Below, one piece after another: positions 51,956 to 60,525 of a stretch of 64,000 bases of DNA. The notes beneath the pieces were generated by a model. That model had not been told where the DNA came from, did not search any database, and was given only the letters and a program-made list of their open reading frames with translations. Numbering within the stretch: position 1 is the stretch's first letter; each line of letters opens with the position of its first letter. This stretch comes from Streptococcus ilei (GTDB taxonomy: Bacteria > Bacillota > Bacilli > Lactobacillales > Streptococcaceae): contig NC_022584.1 in NCBI RefSeq assembly GCF_000479335.1, forward strand, positions 868,001-932,000. Direction: 5' to 3'. A program made the position numbers and the translations under genes.

Positions 51956-53075
51956 TGATTTCTCTCACTTTCAAATACTTTCTAAAGATGAATAAAAGGA
52001 AGGCCAAATCTATAAAGGCAAGAATAGCGGTCCCATAAAATACCCAATGGTAATTGACATGCATAGCAATACTAGAGCCCATCATCGGACCAAGAACTCC
52101 CCCAACATAAAAGAAGAGTTGATTGTAACTAAAAATCCGAGAGATCCCTTCTTTGGGAGTCATACGGTTTAAGAGGGCGGTCACACCTGGCATCAAGGCC
52201 CCTGTTCCAATACCAAATAAGAATCGAAAAAGACCTAATTGAAAAGGGGTCTGCGCAAGGGCGCAGAAGATATAGAGGATCCCACTATAGAGAAGGGCCA
52301 AGAGCAAAAGGCGGTGATTGCCAATTCTATCTCCTAGCTTACCCATCCAACCAGAGGTAAGAATACTGGAAATCCCCATCGCTGATACAATCAAGCCGGA
52401 AACAAAGATAATATTGTTACTCTGGCCTAACTCCCGCACATACAAAGGAAGAATGGGAGAAATGGACTGGCCAATCATCTGGATGGTCATACTGGTCAAA
52501 AAGAGACCTAGTAAAATGTCCTTATGCTGGATAGAAGCCAGTAAAGTCCAGCTTGAAATGTGCTCCTCCTTCGAAATTTGTTGGTAGTCTTCCTCAATGC
52601 CCCACCAGGTCAAAACAGAGACGAGAAAGAGGAAAAAACCAACGAGGAGAAAGACATTACGCATACCAAATTGCTCAGCAATCAATCCCCCCAACAGGGG
52701 TCCCATCAAGGTACCTGCAATGGTTCCTGTCGATAAGGTCCCTAAAGCATACCCAGATTGATTCTTTGGCACCTGACTAGCAATGAGAGCCGTGCTGTTA
52801 GGAACAAAGCCTGAAAAGACACCATTTAATAAGCGTAGGAGCAATAACCAAAAGACGGAGGGGACAAAAGCGATTCCTCCCATGGTCAAGGTCATGGCAA
52901 TCGAGGCTCTCAGCATCATGGGTTTACGACCATAGCGGTCTGCCAAACTCCCCCAGATTGGGGCCATCAGGGCAGATGTCAAGGAGGAGGAGGCAACAGC
53001 AATCCCTGCATAAAAAGGAACGGCCGGACCTCTCACTCCCAACTCCTCCACAAATAGGGCCATAAAGGGGACCAC
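51945..53075 (-). CDS. pmrA: PmrA-type MFS multidrug efflux transporter (start unclear)
   Basis: The protein matches pneumococcal PmrA, a major facilitator drug exporter linked to fluoroquinolone efflux. The MFS motif [15 protein letters not shown] lies near residue 42, with the second-half equivalent [15 protein letters not shown] near 245. The first standard start codon is the GTG at 53075, which would remove most of helix 1. The same frame continues upstream with a family-like N-terminus (EIKWRRNLFIAWIGCFFVGASLSL, about 53075-53150) but holds no ATG, GTG or TTG before a stop. Candidate true starts are an ATT at 53156, or the ATG overlapping the coaE stop if one base has been lost. See findings. 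Confidence 0.85.
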   Translation of the reverse strand: MVPFMALFVEELGVRGPAVPFYAGIAVASSSLTSALMAPIWGSLADRYGRKPMMLRASIAMTLTMGGIAFVPSVFWLLLLRLLNGVFSGFVPNSTALIASQVPKNQSGYALGTLSTGTIAGTLMGPLLGGLIAEQFGMRNVFLLVGFFLFLVSVLTWWGIEEDYQQISKEEHISSWTLLASIQHKDILLGLFLTSMTIQMIGQSISPILPLYVRELGQSNNIIFVSGLIVSAMGISSILTSGWMGKLGDRIGNHRLLLLALLYSGILYIFCALAQTPFQLGLFRFLFGIGTGALMPGVTALLNRMTPKEGISRIFSYNQLFFYVGGVLGPMMGSSIAMHVNYHWVFYGTAILAFIDLAFLLFIFRKYLKVREISAH

Positions 53076-53160
53076 TAATGAAAGACTGGCCCCTACAAAA
53101 AAACAACCAATCCAGGCAATGAAAAGATTTCTACGCCATTTTATTTCCTGTGAAATAGGA

Positions 53161-53757
53161 TCATCTTCTTTCTATTTGTTCTAAAACCCTATCAATTTGC
53201 TGATAGAGGTGATCACGCTTGCTATTGTTATCAATCACGAGATCCACAAGAGCTTTTTTCTCCTCCAGAGACATCTGGGCCGCCAAACGATCGCGCACCT
53301 GGTCCTCTGTCAAAGCATTTCTTTCCATCAAACGTTCTAACTGAGTATCCTCCGTCACATAGACCAGCCAGACTTGGTCAAACCAGTCCAGATATCCCTG
53401 CTCGATTAACAAGGGGATATCCATGAAAAAGAGGTCTTCTGTTTCTGCCAATCGATCCCGTTCTCGCGCCAGGGCTTTGCGAATCATTTCGCCTTGTACC
53501 TGGTTGGACCAGGCGATCTCATTCTGGCTTGAAAAAATGCGTTCAGCCAGAGCAGGACGATTCAAATCTCCAGTATCTAGAAGGATTTCTGTCCCAAAAT
53601 GCTCTACCAAAGCTTGATAGAGCTCTCCACCTTGTGCCTGTAAGTCATGGACCACACGATCAGCATCAATGACAGCATAGCCTTTTTCTCTCAAATAGGA
53701 GGTCACAGTCGACTTACCAGAGGCAATCCCTCCTGTTAATCCAATAATCTTTCCCAT
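53161..53757 (-). CDS. coaE: Dephospho-CoA kinase
   Basis: CoaE phosphorylates dephospho-CoA in the last step of coenzyme A synthesis. The 198-residue protein shows the P loop GLTGGIASGKSTV near 6, the ADRVVHDL motif near 32 and the lid-region NALTEDQVRDRLAAQMS near 140. It begins exactly at the base after the mutM stop codon, so translation is coupled. This mutM-coaE-pmrA order is conserved in streptococci. Confidence 0.97.
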   Translation of the reverse strand: MGKIIGLTGGIASGKSTVTSYLREKGYAVIDADRVVHDLQAQGGELYQALVEHFGTEILLDTGDLNRPALAERIFSSQNEIAWSNQVQGEMIRKALARERDRLAETEDLFFMDIPLLIEQGYLDWFDQVWLVYVTEDTQLERLMERNALTEDQVRDRLAAQMSLEEKKALVDLVIDNNSKRDHLYQQIDRVLEQIERR

Positions 53758-54582
53758 TTACTTTACCTTTTGACAATGGGGACAAAAATGAGTCCCCCGT
53801 CCCCCAAGTTGGATTTTCTCGATTGGAGAGCCACAACGACTACAAGGCTGACCCGTTTTCCCATAGACTTGGTGTTGTTCCTGCATAGTGCCATCTTCTC
53901 CGAAGGCATTGCTGTAGGAGCGAATGGTGGAGCCTCCCTTTTCGACAGCCTGAGCTAATACGGCAATTGTTTCTTTGCGAACGGCTCTGGCTTCTGGAGC
54001 AGTCAAACTTTGCCCCAAACGGGCTGGATGAACCTTGGCTCGATAGAGCACCTCGTCCACATAGATATTGCCCAGACCAGCCACCAATTTTTGATCCAAA
54101 AGGGCTGATTTAATGGGTTTCTTTGATTTTTTCAGAGCTGCTTGGAAGGCAGGCCATTTAAATTCCGCTTCTGTCGGCTCTGGACCAATTTTTTTATTCA
54201 CAAAATAGCTGTCTACAAGCTCAGGCACTAGGACTTCCATGGTCCCAAACTTGCGGACATCTTCATAGACCAGGGTGCTACCATCTGTAAAATGAAAGAA
54301 GACATGGGCGTGCTTGCGAAAAGGGACTTCGTCTGGATAAAAGAAATACTTGCCTTCCATCCGCAAATGCGAGATCAAAACCAAATCCGTCAGATGAAAC
54401 AAGAGGTATTTCCCACGACGCCCCATGGATCGAATCTCTTGACCTGGAAGATCTTGACGAAAAGCATCCAGATCCGTCTGAATCATCTTAGGATACTTTA
54501 CTTCCACGGATTGGATGGTTTTCCCTAGAATTAATTTCTCAAGACCACGTCGGACGGTCTCAACTTCTGGTAACTCGGGCAT
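53758..54582 (-). CDS. mutM: Formamidopyrimidine-DNA glycosylase (Fpg)
   Basis: MutM removes 8-oxoguanine and formamidopyrimidines from DNA and nicks the strand. The mature N-terminus [13 protein letters not shown], with catalytic Pro after the initiator Met, is present when the start is set at 54582; an upstream extension to 54621 would destroy this. The helix-two-turn-helix [20 protein letters not shown] lies near 155. The C-terminal zinc finger has CSRC near 245 and CPHC near 265. At 274 residues it is normal in length. It lies in the era-mutM-coaE group. Confidence 0.97.
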   Translation of the reverse strand: MPELPEVETVRRGLEKLILGKTIQSVEVKYPKMIQTDLDAFRQDLPGQEIRSMGRRGKYLLFHLTDLVLISHLRMEGKYFFYPDEVPFRKHAHVFFHFTDGSTLVYEDVRKFGTMEVLVPELVDSYFVNKKIGPEPTEAEFKWPAFQAALKKSKKPIKSALLDQKLVAGLGNIYVDEVLYRAKVHPARLGQSLTAPEARAVRKETIAVLAQAVEKGGSTIRSYSNAFGEDGTMQEQHQVYGKTGQPCSRCGSPIEKIQLGGRGTHFCPHCQKVK

Positions 54583-54627
54583 AGAACTCCTTTCAAAAAC
54601 AAGAAGCAGGCTTCTGCCCACCTCTTC

Positions 54628-55527
54628 TTAATATTCTTTTTCGTTGTATCCGAAATCGGCAAGGTCTAATTTCTTATCCCGCCAATTTTTCTTAACCTTG
54701 ACCCAGGTTTCTAGGAAGACTTTGTCCCCCAGCATCAGTTCAATATCCTTACGCGCAAGGGTTCCAATCTTCTTGAGCATGGCACCGCCTTTTCCGATGA
54801 TAATCCCTTTTTGGCTATCACGTTCCACCATGATGGTCGCACGGATATGGACTTTATCGGTCTCCTCATCCCGCTTCATGGAATCCACGACTACTGCAAC
54901 AGAATGGGGAATTTCTTCCCGCGTCAAGTGCAAGACCTTTTCCCGAATCATTTCAGAAACCAAGAAACGCTCTGGATGGTCCGTAATCTGATCAGCAGGG
55001 AAATATTGGAAACCTTCTTCCAAGTTTTCGCTCAAAATATCAATCAAATGCGAAACATTATTTCCTTGCAGGGCTGAAATCGGCACAATTTCCTTGAAGT
55101 CCATTTGACTACGGAAATCATCGATTTGTGCCAAAAGTTGGTCTGGGTGTACCTTGTCGATCTTATTCACCACAAGGATAACGGGCACCTTGGCTGCTTT
55201 GAGGCGTTCGATAATCATATCGTCACCCTTCCCACGTGGTTCATCTGCCGGCACCATAAAGAGAACCGTATCGACTTCCCGAAGGGTACTATAGGCAGAC
55301 TCTACCATGAAGTCTCCAAGGGCTGTCTTAGGTTTATGAATCCCTGGCGTATCGATAAAGACAATCTGTTCCTTATCGGTCGTGTAGATTCCCATAATCT
55401 TGTTGCGCGTTGTCTGCGCCTTATCACTCATGATGGCAATTTTTTGCCCCATGACGTGGTTCAAAAAAGTTGACTTCCCAACATTGGGACGTCCTAAAAT
55501 AGCTACAAAGCCTGATTTAAATGTCAT
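54628..55527 (-). CDS. era: GTPase Era
   Basis: Era binds the 3' end of 16S rRNA and assists maturation of the 30S subunit. The G motifs are GRPNVGKST near 12, the switch [16 protein letters not shown] near 60 and VNKIDK near 123. A KH domain follows at about 200-285 ([20 protein letters not shown]). Length 299 is standard. It sits after dgkA in the conserved ybeY-dgkA-era cluster, whose products YbeY and Era act together in 16S processing. Confidence 0.98.
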   Translation of the reverse strand: MTFKSGFVAILGRPNVGKSTFLNHVMGQKIAIMSDKAQTTRNKIMGIYTTDKEQIVFIDTPGIHKPKTALGDFMVESAYSTLREVDTVLFMVPADEPRGKGDDMIIERLKAAKVPVILVVNKIDKVHPDQLLAQIDDFRSQMDFKEIVPISALQGNNVSHLIDILSENLEEGFQYFPADQITDHPERFLVSEMIREKVLHLTREEIPHSVAVVVDSMKRDEETDKVHIRATIMVERDSQKGIIIGKGGAMLKKIGTLARKDIELMLGDKVFLETWVKVKKNWRDKKLDLADFGYNEKEY

Positions 55528-55556
55528 AGTTTCCTTTCATGAGGGAAATATCCCCC

Positions 55557-55955
55557 TTATCCAAGTACTAGAGCCCATAATTTGGGCACAAATATCATGA
55601 GACCTGTCACCAAGGCAAAACCCGAAATAACGAGAACTGCTCCTGCCGCCATATCCTTGGCATTTTTGGCCAGCATGGAGAAATGGTAATCACTCGCCAA
55701 ATCCACTACATTTTCAAGAGCAGAATTCATGATTTCAAAGGCAATCACCAAAGAAACACTTAAGAGTAGAAAGAGCCACTCTGTTGCTGAAATGCCAAAA
55801 AGGAAGCCGGCAACAATCGCTAAGATAGCTGAAAGAGCATGCTTGCGCATATTTCTTTCTTCTTTAAAGGCTGTAAAAATCCCTGTTAAAGCAAATTCAA
55901 GACTGGCAATCAGTTCTCGATTTTTCCATTTTCGTTTATTGTCTTGTGAGTCCAT
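55557..55955 (-). CDS. dgkA: Undecaprenol/diacylglycerol kinase DgkA
   Basis: The 132-residue integral membrane kinase has three helices and the DgkA signature [15 protein letters not shown] near 75-89, with the N-terminal amphipathic region [20 protein letters not shown]. In Gram-positive bacteria it phosphorylates undecaprenol to supply lipid carrier for the cell wall, and in S. mutans it supports acid tolerance. It overlaps the end of ybeY by 20 nt, so the two are co-translated. Confidence 0.95.
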   Translation of the reverse strand: MDSQDNKRKWKNRELIASLEFALTGIFTAFKEERNMRKHALSAILAIVAGFLFGISATEWLFLLLSVSLVIAFEIMNSALENVVDLASDYHFSMLAKNAKDMAAGAVLVISGFALVTGLMIFVPKLWALVLG

Positions 55956-56433
55956 AGGCTGTCAAAATCTCTTCCTGTAAGCCAAACATTTCCTTCTCTT
56001 CTTCCGGAGTGTAGTGATCATAACCGTTGATATGAAGGAAGCCATGCACTGCTAAAAAGCCCATCTCGCGCTCAAAGCTATGGCCATACTCAGCCGCTTG
56101 CTCACGCGCCTTATCTACAGAAATAAAGAGCTCTCCAATATAGGTATCAAACTCTGCCATCATTTCTGCTAATTCTGGATGGTCTTCTAAATCTTCTTCT
56201 GAAAAAGCAATATCCATCTCTGGTTTGTATTCCAGACTAATTACATCCGTTGGGCGATCCGTATCACGGTATTCCAAGTTCAATTCATGGCTGCGTTCGT
56301 TGGTTACAAAGGTCACTGCCATTTCCTTGTCTTCTTTGCCCAATTTTTTTGCAGCAAATTCTAAAATTTCCTGGGTTTGTTTGATTATTTCTTGAGAGAC
56401 TTGACCGGTCTCATCAACCATTTCAATATACAT
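55936..56433 (-). CDS. ybeY: Endoribonuclease YbeY
   Basis: YbeY is a zinc-dependent endoribonuclease needed for 16S rRNA 3'-end maturation and ribosome quality control. The 165-residue protein shows the signature [13 protein letters not shown] near 127-139, with three histidines as metal ligands, and the conserved [18 protein letters not shown] region near 53-70. It is first in ybeY-dgkA-era-mutM-coaE-pmrA. An extended -10 (TGCTATAAT, 56464-56459) lies 25 nt upstream, inside the T run of the preceding terminator. Confidence 0.97.
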   Translation of the reverse strand: MYIEMVDETGQVSQEIIKQTQEILEFAAKKLGKEDKEMAVTFVTNERSHELNLEYRDTDRPTDVISLEYKPEMDIAFSEEDLEDHPELAEMMAEFDTYIGELFISVDKAREQAAEYGHSFEREMGFLAVHGFLHINGYDHYTPEEEKEMFGLQEEILTAYGLTRQ

Positions 56434-56469
56434 CTTGGATCACCTCACTATCATTTCAATTATAGCATA

Positions 56470-56500
56470 AAAATAGCGTATATACTAGAATACACGCTAC
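56470..56500 (-). terminator. Terminator of the heterodimeric ABC exporter operon
   Basis: TAGCGTGTA (56499-56491) pairs with TATACGCTA (56482-56474) on the minus strand, followed by five T residues. The T run adjoins the ybeY promoter. Confidence 0.8.
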
Positions 56501-56535
56501 TTTTACTATTTGAAGACTGACATTCATAGCCATCC

Positions 56536-58272
56536 TTATTCAACCGTTTGTTGGATGGCATGCATCTGGGCATAAATGCCACCATGGGCAATTAAGTCTG
56601 CATGTTGCCCACGTTCGACAATACGTCCTTCTGATAGAACCAGGATCTGATCCGCATCTTGAATGGTCGATAAGCGGTGTGCAATGATAAAGGTGGTCCG
56701 ACCTTTCTGTAGGACTGCCATGGCCTGTTGAATAATCTCCTCTGTCTCCGTATCAATGTGGGAGGTCGCTTCATCCAGAATCAAAATTTTCGGATTCATA
56801 TAGAGGGTTCGAGCAAAGGAAATCAGTTGACGCTCCCCACTTGAGAAGGCGGAACCCTTTTCAACCACTGGATGGTCGATTCCCTTTTCAAGGCGCTCTA
56901 CAAAAGGCCAAGCCCCGACTTTTTTCAGCGCATCTTTGATCGCATCCCGGTCAATATGATCCTGACTCATGGCCACATTACTGGCAATGGTTCCTGTAAA
57001 TAGATAAGGATCTTGCAGAACAATGCCCATGTGGCTTCGCAGGCTCTCACGAGAGACTTGGCGAATATCTTGCCCATCGATCAAAATCGCTCCATCTTGA
57101 GGATCATAGAAACGATAGAGCAGGTTCATAATGGAAGACTTACCTGACCCAGTATGGCCCACAAGGGCGATGGTTTCCCCAGGGCTCGCCTGAAAGGCAA
57201 TATCCTGTAAAACTGGCTTGCCTTCTTCATAAGCAAATTGAACATCATCAAACACGACTTGAGCCTTTTCTATCTTCAGCTCCAATACACCATCGGCCTC
57301 TAAGGGTTGATCCAAGAAGGTAAGGACACGACTCCCCGTCTCTAGTGATCGCCGAATATTCGGAAATTGACGACTAAGGGCAGCCATTAGTTCAAAGAGG
57401 TTCATGACATAGTTGATATTGATAAACAAGAAACCAGCCGTCACACCAATATTCCCTTTTAAGTAAGACATGCCAGCGATGGTCAAAATACCTGCAATGA
57501 CCAAATACTTGAGCAATTCCGTCAAGGTCCAAGAAGCGATTGAATCAGCTAAAAGGATCCGGTCATTAGCCCATAGCATCTTCTGGGTAGTGGCTTCAAA
57601 CTCCTCGATAACATGGGGCTCTTGCCCGTAGAGTTGGATCATGCTGGCACCATGCAAGAGTTCATTGACCTGGGTATTGACCTCGCTTCTCGCATCAAAG
57701 AAATCCTTCATTGGCTGGTCCGTCATGACCTTGTAGAGATACTGGATCCCGTAGAAAATCGGAAAGACCAAACACAAGAGAAGGCCCATCATAGGGCTCA
57801 GGTAAAAGAGAATCCCTAGAACAAAGAGAAAACGTACTAAAAAGATAATCAACACCATACAGGAGTTATAAAACTGAGTCCGCAAGGTTTCCGTATCATT
57901 GACAATTCTTGTCGCGATCTTTCCAGCCGGCTTATCATCAAAATAAGAGATCGGTAGACCTTGCATGACTTGAAAGGCTTGGTCTCTTAGGTTAGCCGTT
58001 ACTTGATTGCTTCCGTGTAGCAAGATCCGATTCCCTAGGTAGCTAATCAGCTGTCCAATGCTTAAGACCAAGAGATAAAAACCTCCCATCTGGAGTAGCT
58101 GACCTTGCTCTCCACTATGGGTCAGTGCGGTCAAAGGCCCATCAATCATCTTTTGAAGAATGAATGGAGACAACTCAGAAAAGATGGTCGCTAATAAGAG
58201 ACAAATAAAGCCAACAAGAAAGACTGTAGGATAAAGCGTGATCCTAGATAATAATCGTTTCAATACTTTCAT
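56536..58272 (-). CDS. Heterodimeric ABC exporter subunit, canonical catalytic site (BmrD-like)
   Basis: The 578-residue half-transporter has six membrane helices (about 15-310) and a C-terminal ATPase. The ATPase has Walker A GHTGSGKSSIMNLL near 370 and Walker B ILILDEATSHIDTET with the catalytic Glu present. The signature, however, is the degenerate FSSGERQLISFAR. Paired with the next gene, whose Walker B ends in Asp, this is the asymmetry of heterodimeric exporters such as BmrCD, LmrCD and TM287/288, where one composite ATP site is inactive. The ATG at 58272, with GGAG upstream, is used; the long in-frame extension to 58518 lies over the partner gene. Likely drug or lipid efflux. Confidence 0.9.
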   Translation of the reverse strand: MKVLKRLLSRITLYPTVFLVGFICLLLATIFSELSPFILQKMIDGPLTALTHSGEQGQLLQMGGFYLLVLSIGQLISYLGNRILLHGSNQVTANLRDQAFQVMQGLPISYFDDKPAGKIATRIVNDTETLRTQFYNSCMVLIIFLVRFLFVLGILFYLSPMMGLLLCLVFPIFYGIQYLYKVMTDQPMKDFFDARSEVNTQVNELLHGASMIQLYGQEPHVIEEFEATTQKMLWANDRILLADSIASWTLTELLKYLVIAGILTIAGMSYLKGNIGVTAGFLFININYVMNLFELMAALSRQFPNIRRSLETGSRVLTFLDQPLEADGVLELKIEKAQVVFDDVQFAYEEGKPVLQDIAFQASPGETIALVGHTGSGKSSIMNLLYRFYDPQDGAILIDGQDIRQVSRESLRSHMGIVLQDPYLFTGTIASNVAMSQDHIDRDAIKDALKKVGAWPFVERLEKGIDHPVVEKGSAFSSGERQLISFARTLYMNPKILILDEATSHIDTETEEIIQQAMAVLQKGRTTFIIAHRLSTIQDADQILVLSEGRIVERGQHADLIAHGGIYAQMHAIQQTVE

Positions 58273-58273
58273 C

Positions 58274-59998
58274 TTATTCTCCTTCCTGTTTTTGTTGCCG
58301 TTGGTATTGTTCGTAGTACCAACCCTCTTGAGCCAGCAGATCACTAGCTCTGCCTTCTTCGACAATCTGTCCTTGATCCAAGACAATGATCCAATCCGCC
58401 TGATGGACAGCAGACAAGCGATGAGAAACAATGATGGTCGTCTTGCCTTTCCGCTCTGTTTGAATGCTGTCAATAATGGCCTGTTCGGTCTTGGCATCCA
58501 CTGCAGAAAGGGAATCATCTAACAACAAGAGATCTGCATCCCTTAAAAAGGCACGCGCCAGAGAGATCCGTTGTTTTTGACCTCCTGATACAGAGACCCC
58601 TTTTTCACCGATCATGGTGTCCATTCCCTGAGACATCCGCTCGAGATCATCCGCAAAAGCAGCTTGGGCTACCGCTTCCACTAAATCCTCTTCACTAGCA
58701 CCATTTTTACCCAGAGCAATATTGTCACGAATGGATTTCGAGAATAAAATATGTTCTTGGGAAACATAGCCAATTTTATCTTCAATGGAGCGCCGGTTGT
58801 AGGCAACGATCGGTTGCTGGTTGACCAAGAATTCTCCCTCACCAACTGGGTACTGCCGCAAGAATTGTCGAACCAGACTAGTCTTTCCTGATCCGGTACG
58901 ACCAACAATCCCTACTATTTGGCCTTTCTGAACGGTCCAATCAATACCTGACAGGCTCTCTCGTTCAGCACCAGGATAGCGGAAGGAATAATCCTTAAAC
59001 TCTACCGAATCAATTTGTTCCAAGAAATGCGGACCATCTGGCTCTAAATCATCTGTTTCATCAATCACTTCTTTTAACTTCTTAAAGGACATTTGCCCAG
59101 TCTGGTAGACCAAGATAAAATCTGATAGCATCCACATAGGCTCAACCAAGAAGACCAAATACAGTTGCAAGGCCAATAGTTTTCCTAAGCTCAATTGCCC
59201 ACTAGCTAAGGATTGACCTCCAAATACCAAGAGTAAGACAGTCGAAACTCCAATAAACAAAAGGGCTAAAGGGCCAAAAGAATATTGAATAGAGGCGATT
59301 TTATCTCCTGTTTTAGCAAGACTAGCTGTTTTTGTTTGGAACTGTTTGACCTGCTGGTCCCGTCTACTATAGGCACGCATGACCCGAATCCCTTCGATAG
59401 ACTCCAAGACCTCATCGTTTAACTGCGCGACTGCTTCCCTGTTTTGCTCAATGTAATCCTCCTGCTTTTTACTCAAAAAATAGGTGGATACGACAAGAAA
59501 TATCATGGGGATAAAACAAATCAAAGTCAATTGCCAAGAAAGGAAAAACATGGCCAATATAATAAAGGTAAATAAACCGCCACCATAAAGGATGATCATC
59601 ATTCCGTAACCAGCCATATCGGCCATGCCATCGACATCTGTCGTAAAGCGCGTCAAGAGATCTCCTGAGCGGAATTTCTCAAAAAAGGGACGCCGCATGG
59701 CTACTAGCTTACGAAATGCTTGCTCCTGAAGGGTCGACTTAAAATGAATGGACGACTGAAAAAGGCGCAACTGCCAATAAAAAGCCGTCAGGTAATTGAG
59801 GATGGCTGATCCTACCAAGAGGACCATATCCCATACAAAGTTGGATTTCGTCAGCGTCTGCTGACTCAAATGATCCACTAAACGCTGAATAACTTGAGTC
59901 GGGATCAATAAGGTATAATCATAAAGAATCAGGACCACAGCAATGCTAATATAGCGCCACTTGCGCTCTCTGATATACTCCCAAATAGCTCTTATCAT
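58274..59998 (-). CDS. Heterodimeric ABC exporter subunit with degenerate catalytic site (BmrC-like)
   Basis: The 574-residue half-transporter has six membrane helices and an ATPase domain with Walker A GRTGSGKTSLVRQF near 370 and a canonical signature VSGGQKQRISLARA near 475. Walker B LLLLDDSLSAVDAKT has Asp in place of the catalytic Glu. The protein therefore donates the degenerate half-site in a heterodimer with the following gene, which starts one base after its stop codon. GGAGAG precedes the ATG. It is the first structural gene after the attenuator-like leader at 60024-60297 and is expected to be induced by compounds that stall translation. Confidence 0.92.
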   Translation of the reverse strand: MIRAIWEYIRERKWRYISIAVVLILYDYTLLIPTQVIQRLVDHLSQQTLTKSNFVWDMVLLVGSAILNYLTAFYWQLRLFQSSIHFKSTLQEQAFRKLVAMRRPFFEKFRSGDLLTRFTTDVDGMADMAGYGMMIILYGGGLFTFIILAMFFLSWQLTLICFIPMIFLVVSTYFLSKKQEDYIEQNREAVAQLNDEVLESIEGIRVMRAYSRRDQQVKQFQTKTASLAKTGDKIASIQYSFGPLALLFIGVSTVLLLVFGGQSLASGQLSLGKLLALQLYLVFLVEPMWMLSDFILVYQTGQMSFKKLKEVIDETDDLEPDGPHFLEQIDSVEFKDYSFRYPGAERESLSGIDWTVQKGQIVGIVGRTGSGKTSLVRQFLRQYPVGEGEFLVNQQPIVAYNRRSIEDKIGYVSQEHILFSKSIRDNIALGKNGASEEDLVEAVAQAAFADDLERMSQGMDTMIGEKGVSVSGGQKQRISLARAFLRDADLLLLDDSLSAVDAKTEQAIIDSIQTERKGKTTIIVSHRLSAVHQADWIIVLDQGQIVEEGRASDLLAQEGWYYEQYQRQQKQEGE

Positions 59999-60023
59999 CT
60001 ACTCTCCTTTTCAAAATGGCACA

Positions 60024-60073
60024 GAAAAAACCCAAGCAAGGAGCTGAGAGCGTGCTCAGTCCACACTTGGGCC
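60024..60073 (-). terminator. Leader terminator T2 of the ABC exporter operon
   Basis: On the minus strand GGCCCAAG (60073-60066 region) pairs with CTTGGGTT (60036-60029 region) with an inner CTGAG/CTCAG stem, followed by six T residues. It lies 26 nt before the start codon of the first ABC gene. The outer arms repeat those of T1. Confidence 0.82.
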
Positions 60074-60120
60074 TTCTGATGCCTATCACCAATTCAGTTA
60101 AGGCAGGCAAAAATGCATAC

Positions 60121-60155
60121 AAAAAACCCAAGACAGACTCCTCCACCTTGGGTTT
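60121..60155 (-). terminator. Leader terminator T1 of the ABC exporter operon
   Basis: AAACCCAAG (60155-60147) and CTTGGGTTT (60132-60124) form a 9-bp stem around a 14-nt loop, then T residues. It starts 10 nt after the leader peptide stop codon, so a ribosome paused at the end of the leader would cover its 5' arm. Confidence 0.85.
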
Positions 60156-60165
60156 CATTCATTTT

Positions 60166-60237
60166 TTAAATCGAACTCAACTGAGATTGGAGAAGTTGTG
60201 TATTCAATTGTGTCATCAAAACATCTACTTTGTTCAT
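60166..60237 (-). CDS. 23-aa leader peptide of the ABC exporter attenuator
   Basis: An ATG at 60237 preceded by AAAGGAG opens a 23-codon frame, MNKVDVLMTQLNTQLLQSQL followed by Ser-Ser-Ile and TAA. It lies directly after a consensus promoter and directly before two tandem terminators, ahead of the two ABC exporter genes. It is Leu/Gln rich (five Leu, five Gln), has no codon run typical of amino-acid operon leaders, and has no export signal. The arrangement is that of a sensor peptide whose translation controls termination, like B. subtilis bmrB in front of bmrCD. That it acts this way is inference. Confidence 0.7.
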   Translation of the reverse strand: MNKVDVLMTQLNTQLLQSQLSSI

Positions 60238-60268
60238 GATGGTTTTCTCCTTTCTCTTTGTTGCTATA

Positions 60269-60297
60269 ACTTTACCACGTATTTCTATGCTTGTCAA
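60269..60297 (-). promoter_or_regulatory. Promoter of the leader-ABC exporter transcript
   Basis: A perfect TTGACA (60297-60292) and TAAAGT (60274-60269) are spaced by 17 nt on the minus strand, about 32 nt before the leader peptide start. Confidence 0.8.
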
Positions 60298-60359
60298 CGT
60301 TTTTTTGAATATTGTTGAAAAAGAGTTTGCAAATAGACTCCCAGTTAGAAGATAAAGAC

Positions 60360-60390
60360 AAAAAAGAAGCCTAGATCCTCTCTAAGCTTC
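60360..60390 (-). terminator. Terminator after tRNA-Thr
   Basis: GAAGC-T-TAGA-GAGGA-TCTA-G-GCTTC forms a 9-bp interrupted stem followed by six T residues, 12 nt after the tRNA 3' end. Confidence 0.82.
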
Positions 60391-60402
60391 TCTCTTCTAC
60401 TA

Positions 60403-60475
60403 TGCTAGTTGCCGGGATTGAACCGGCGACCTCATCCTTACCATGGATGCGCTCTACCGACTGAGCTAAACCAGC
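60403..60475 (-). tRNA. tRNA-Thr (anticodon GGU)
   Basis: The minus strand folds as a 73-nt tRNA. The acceptor arms are GCTGGTT/AACTAGC (one G-U), and the D arm is GCTC AGTCGGTA GAGC. The anticodon stem CATCC/GGATG encloses the loop ATGGTAA with anticodon GGT, and the T arm is CCGG TTCAATC CCGG. The discriminator is A and CCA is not encoded. It reads ACC and ACU, and is the ligand class expected to control the thrS T-box in this window. It stands alone, with its own terminator. Confidence 0.97.
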
Positions 60476-60525
60476 AGTACCTATCTACTATATCATGGAG
60501 ATAGGCCTTTTGTCAATATCCTGAC

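Noticed and set aside
53091..53107. Frameshift in the T7 run of the pmrA helix 1 coding region
   Set aside because: Careful reading of the seven-base run shows the frame stays intact (GCFFVGAS). The problem lies further upstream, at the start codon.
58273..58518. 82-residue N-terminal extension of the second ABC subunit
   Set aside because: It overlaps the end of the partner gene in another frame, and the ATG at 58272 has a clear ribosome site.
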